Origin: Cycloclasticus sp.
GTDB taxonomy: Bacteria; Pseudomonadota; Gammaproteobacteria; Methylococcales; Cycloclasticaceae
DNA length: 8,023 nt
Direction: 5' to 3'
Assembly: GCA_012960055.1 (NCBI GenBank)
Contig: DUCA01000019.1
Span: 1 to 8,023 of the forward strand
The first letter of the stretch is position 1. Every line of letters starts with the position of its first letter. A program made the position numbers and the translations under genes. Positions 7,137 through 8,023 of this stretch are shown piece by piece. A model generated the notes under the pieces. It was not told the origin of the DNA. It saw only the letters and a list, made by a program, of their open reading frames with translations, and ran no database searches.

Positions 7137-7928
7137 TTAATTAATCAATTGTTGGATTAATTGTTTCACATTTTCAGGCTCGAAGGGTTTGTCGCAAATG
7201 GCAGAGACGCCGGCTTGTTGTACGGCGGCGAGGCGGCTTTCATTGTGTTCGCTGGTAACCATGATGATGGGTACAGATGCTTGGTTGCTTTGTTCTCTAA
7301 TGTAAGCTGACAACTCGCGACCATCCATTTCCGGCATATTGTAGTCGGTGACGATTAAGTCAAACAAAGTTGAATCTAACAGGCCGACGGCTTCATATCC
7401 ATTTTCTGCTTCAGTAACATTTTCTAGCCCCATGGATGAGAGGGTTCGTCTGATATGTTTACGTGCAAGAGCACTGTCATCCACTAGGAGAATTCTTAAG
7501 TCATCAATCTCTGTGCTATTCAGTGCTAATTCTTCAGGGTTTAAATGACTGAGGGTTGTTTTTAGTGCAAGCTCTAGATCTTTTGCGACGAAAGGTTTGG
7601 GTAGAATGGCGACAACACCTGCTTGGCGAACGGCATCGAGTTGTTTAATGTCGGTAACACTGGATACCAATACGAAACAAATAGTTTGTTTGGCTTCGTC
7701 TTCTCTGAGTATATGAAGGAGCTCATTGCCGGTCATATCGCTAAGGTAGTAGGCGCTAAGGATTAAATCTGGCGCGCCCATTTCTATATAATCCAGGGCC
7801 TCTTGAGCGGTACTAACGGCGTCTATTTTTTCAATGGATAAGCGGTTTAATTCGCGTTCAATAATGTGTTGCTGTGTTCTGGATGGTTCAACAATGAGCA
7901 CGTTTAAATCGTTAAGATCAATATCCAT
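7137..7928 (-). CDS. Tandem receiver-domain response regulator (pseudo-receiver plus active receiver)
   Basis: The 263-residue cytoplasmic protein consists only of two CheY-like receiver domains. REC1 (about 8-128) has Glu14-Pro15 where the acidic pair is expected, and Ala59 (DLILSAYYL) where the phospho-accepting Asp should be, though Ser89/Ser90 and Lys111 of KPF remain; it should not be phosphorylated. REC2 (about 143-262) looks complete: Asp150-Asp151, phospho-acceptor Asp195 in VTDYNMPEMDG, Thr225 and Lys247 in KPF. No output domain, such as DNA-binding or GGDEF, is present, so signalling is presumably through protein contacts, as in CheY or phosphorelay proteins. No histidine kinase is visible to name a partner. 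The ATG at 7926-7928 is preceded by GAGGG only 3 bases away, a close but usable ribosome binding site. The broken glycosyltransferase follows 16 bases downstream. The specific pathway is unknown; type IV pilus or chemotaxis control is speculation. Confidence 0.88.
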   Translation of the reverse strand: MDIDLNDLNVLIVEPSRTQQHIIERELNRLSIEKIDAVSTAQEALDYIEMGAPDLILSAYYLSDMTGNELLHILREDEAKQTICFVLVSSVTDIKQLDAVRQAGVVAILPKPFVAKDLELALKTTLSHLNPEELALNSTEIDDLRILLVDDSALARKHIRRTLSSMGLENVTEAENGYEAVGLLDSTLFDLIVTDYNMPEMDGRELSAYIREQSNQASVPIIMVTSEHNESRLAAVQQAGVSAICDKPFEPENVKQLIQQLIN

Positions 7929-8023
7929 ATACCCTCATCGTGTTTCTGTCATTCCATGGAAGATAAAGTGTAGTTGGTTTTTTTAGTTTTACTGAGAAAA
8001 CAGTGAGTGGGGAATGATAAAAT

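Noticed and set aside
7952..7961. Perfect 10-base palindrome TTCCATGGAA upstream of the receiver-domain gene
   Set aside because: Could be an operator half-turn, but it is a single copy, matches no regulator site I know, and its position relative to a promoter is unclear.

Overview
The window looks like part of a gammaproteobacterial chromosome of moderate GC content. The main evidence is gene order: pilB-pilC-pilD-coaE-zapD-yacG on the minus strand, meeting a convergent Nudix/ThiE-like (MutT) gene, is a conserved block in many Gammaproteobacteria. ZapD and YacG point the same way. Genus cannot be fixed from the sequence alone.

Layout: (1) At 1-818 (+) is the 3' part of a Nudix hydrolase fused to a thiamine-phosphate-synthase-like domain; its N-terminus lies outside the window. 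(2) At 826-6283 (-) is a tightly packed six-gene block, read right to left: PilB assembly ATPase, PilC inner-membrane platform, PilD prepilin peptidase, CoaE dephospho-CoA kinase, ZapD cell-division factor and YacG gyrase inhibitor. Gaps are 4 to 26 bases, so this is very probably one operon. A plausible sigma70-type promoter lies about 55 bases upstream of pilB. (3) At 6284-6560 is an AT-rich stretch with no convincing gene. (4) At 6561-7120 (-) is a broken family 2 glycosyltransferase gene, with an internal frameshift and a lost C-terminal part. (5) At 7137-7928 (-) is a protein made of two receiver domains; the first has lost its phosphorylation site and the second looks intact. Its upstream region runs to the window end.

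How the genes work together: PilB, PilC and PilD supply the extension motor, platform and pilin-processing enzyme of a type IV pilus (twitching, attachment, DNA uptake). No pilin gene (pilA) is visible, so the substrate must be encoded elsewhere. CoaE, ZapD, YacG and the Nudix protein are housekeeping genes that travel with this locus. The receiver-only regulator and the decayed glycosyltransferase form a second transcription unit, probably unrelated to the pil block.

I see no CRISPR array, RNA gene, intact insertion sequence or clearly novel multi-gene system. The items most worth a second look are the decayed glycosyltransferase with a mobile-element-like sequence at its broken end, the inactive/active receiver pair, and the altered active-site motifs in the ThiE-like domain.
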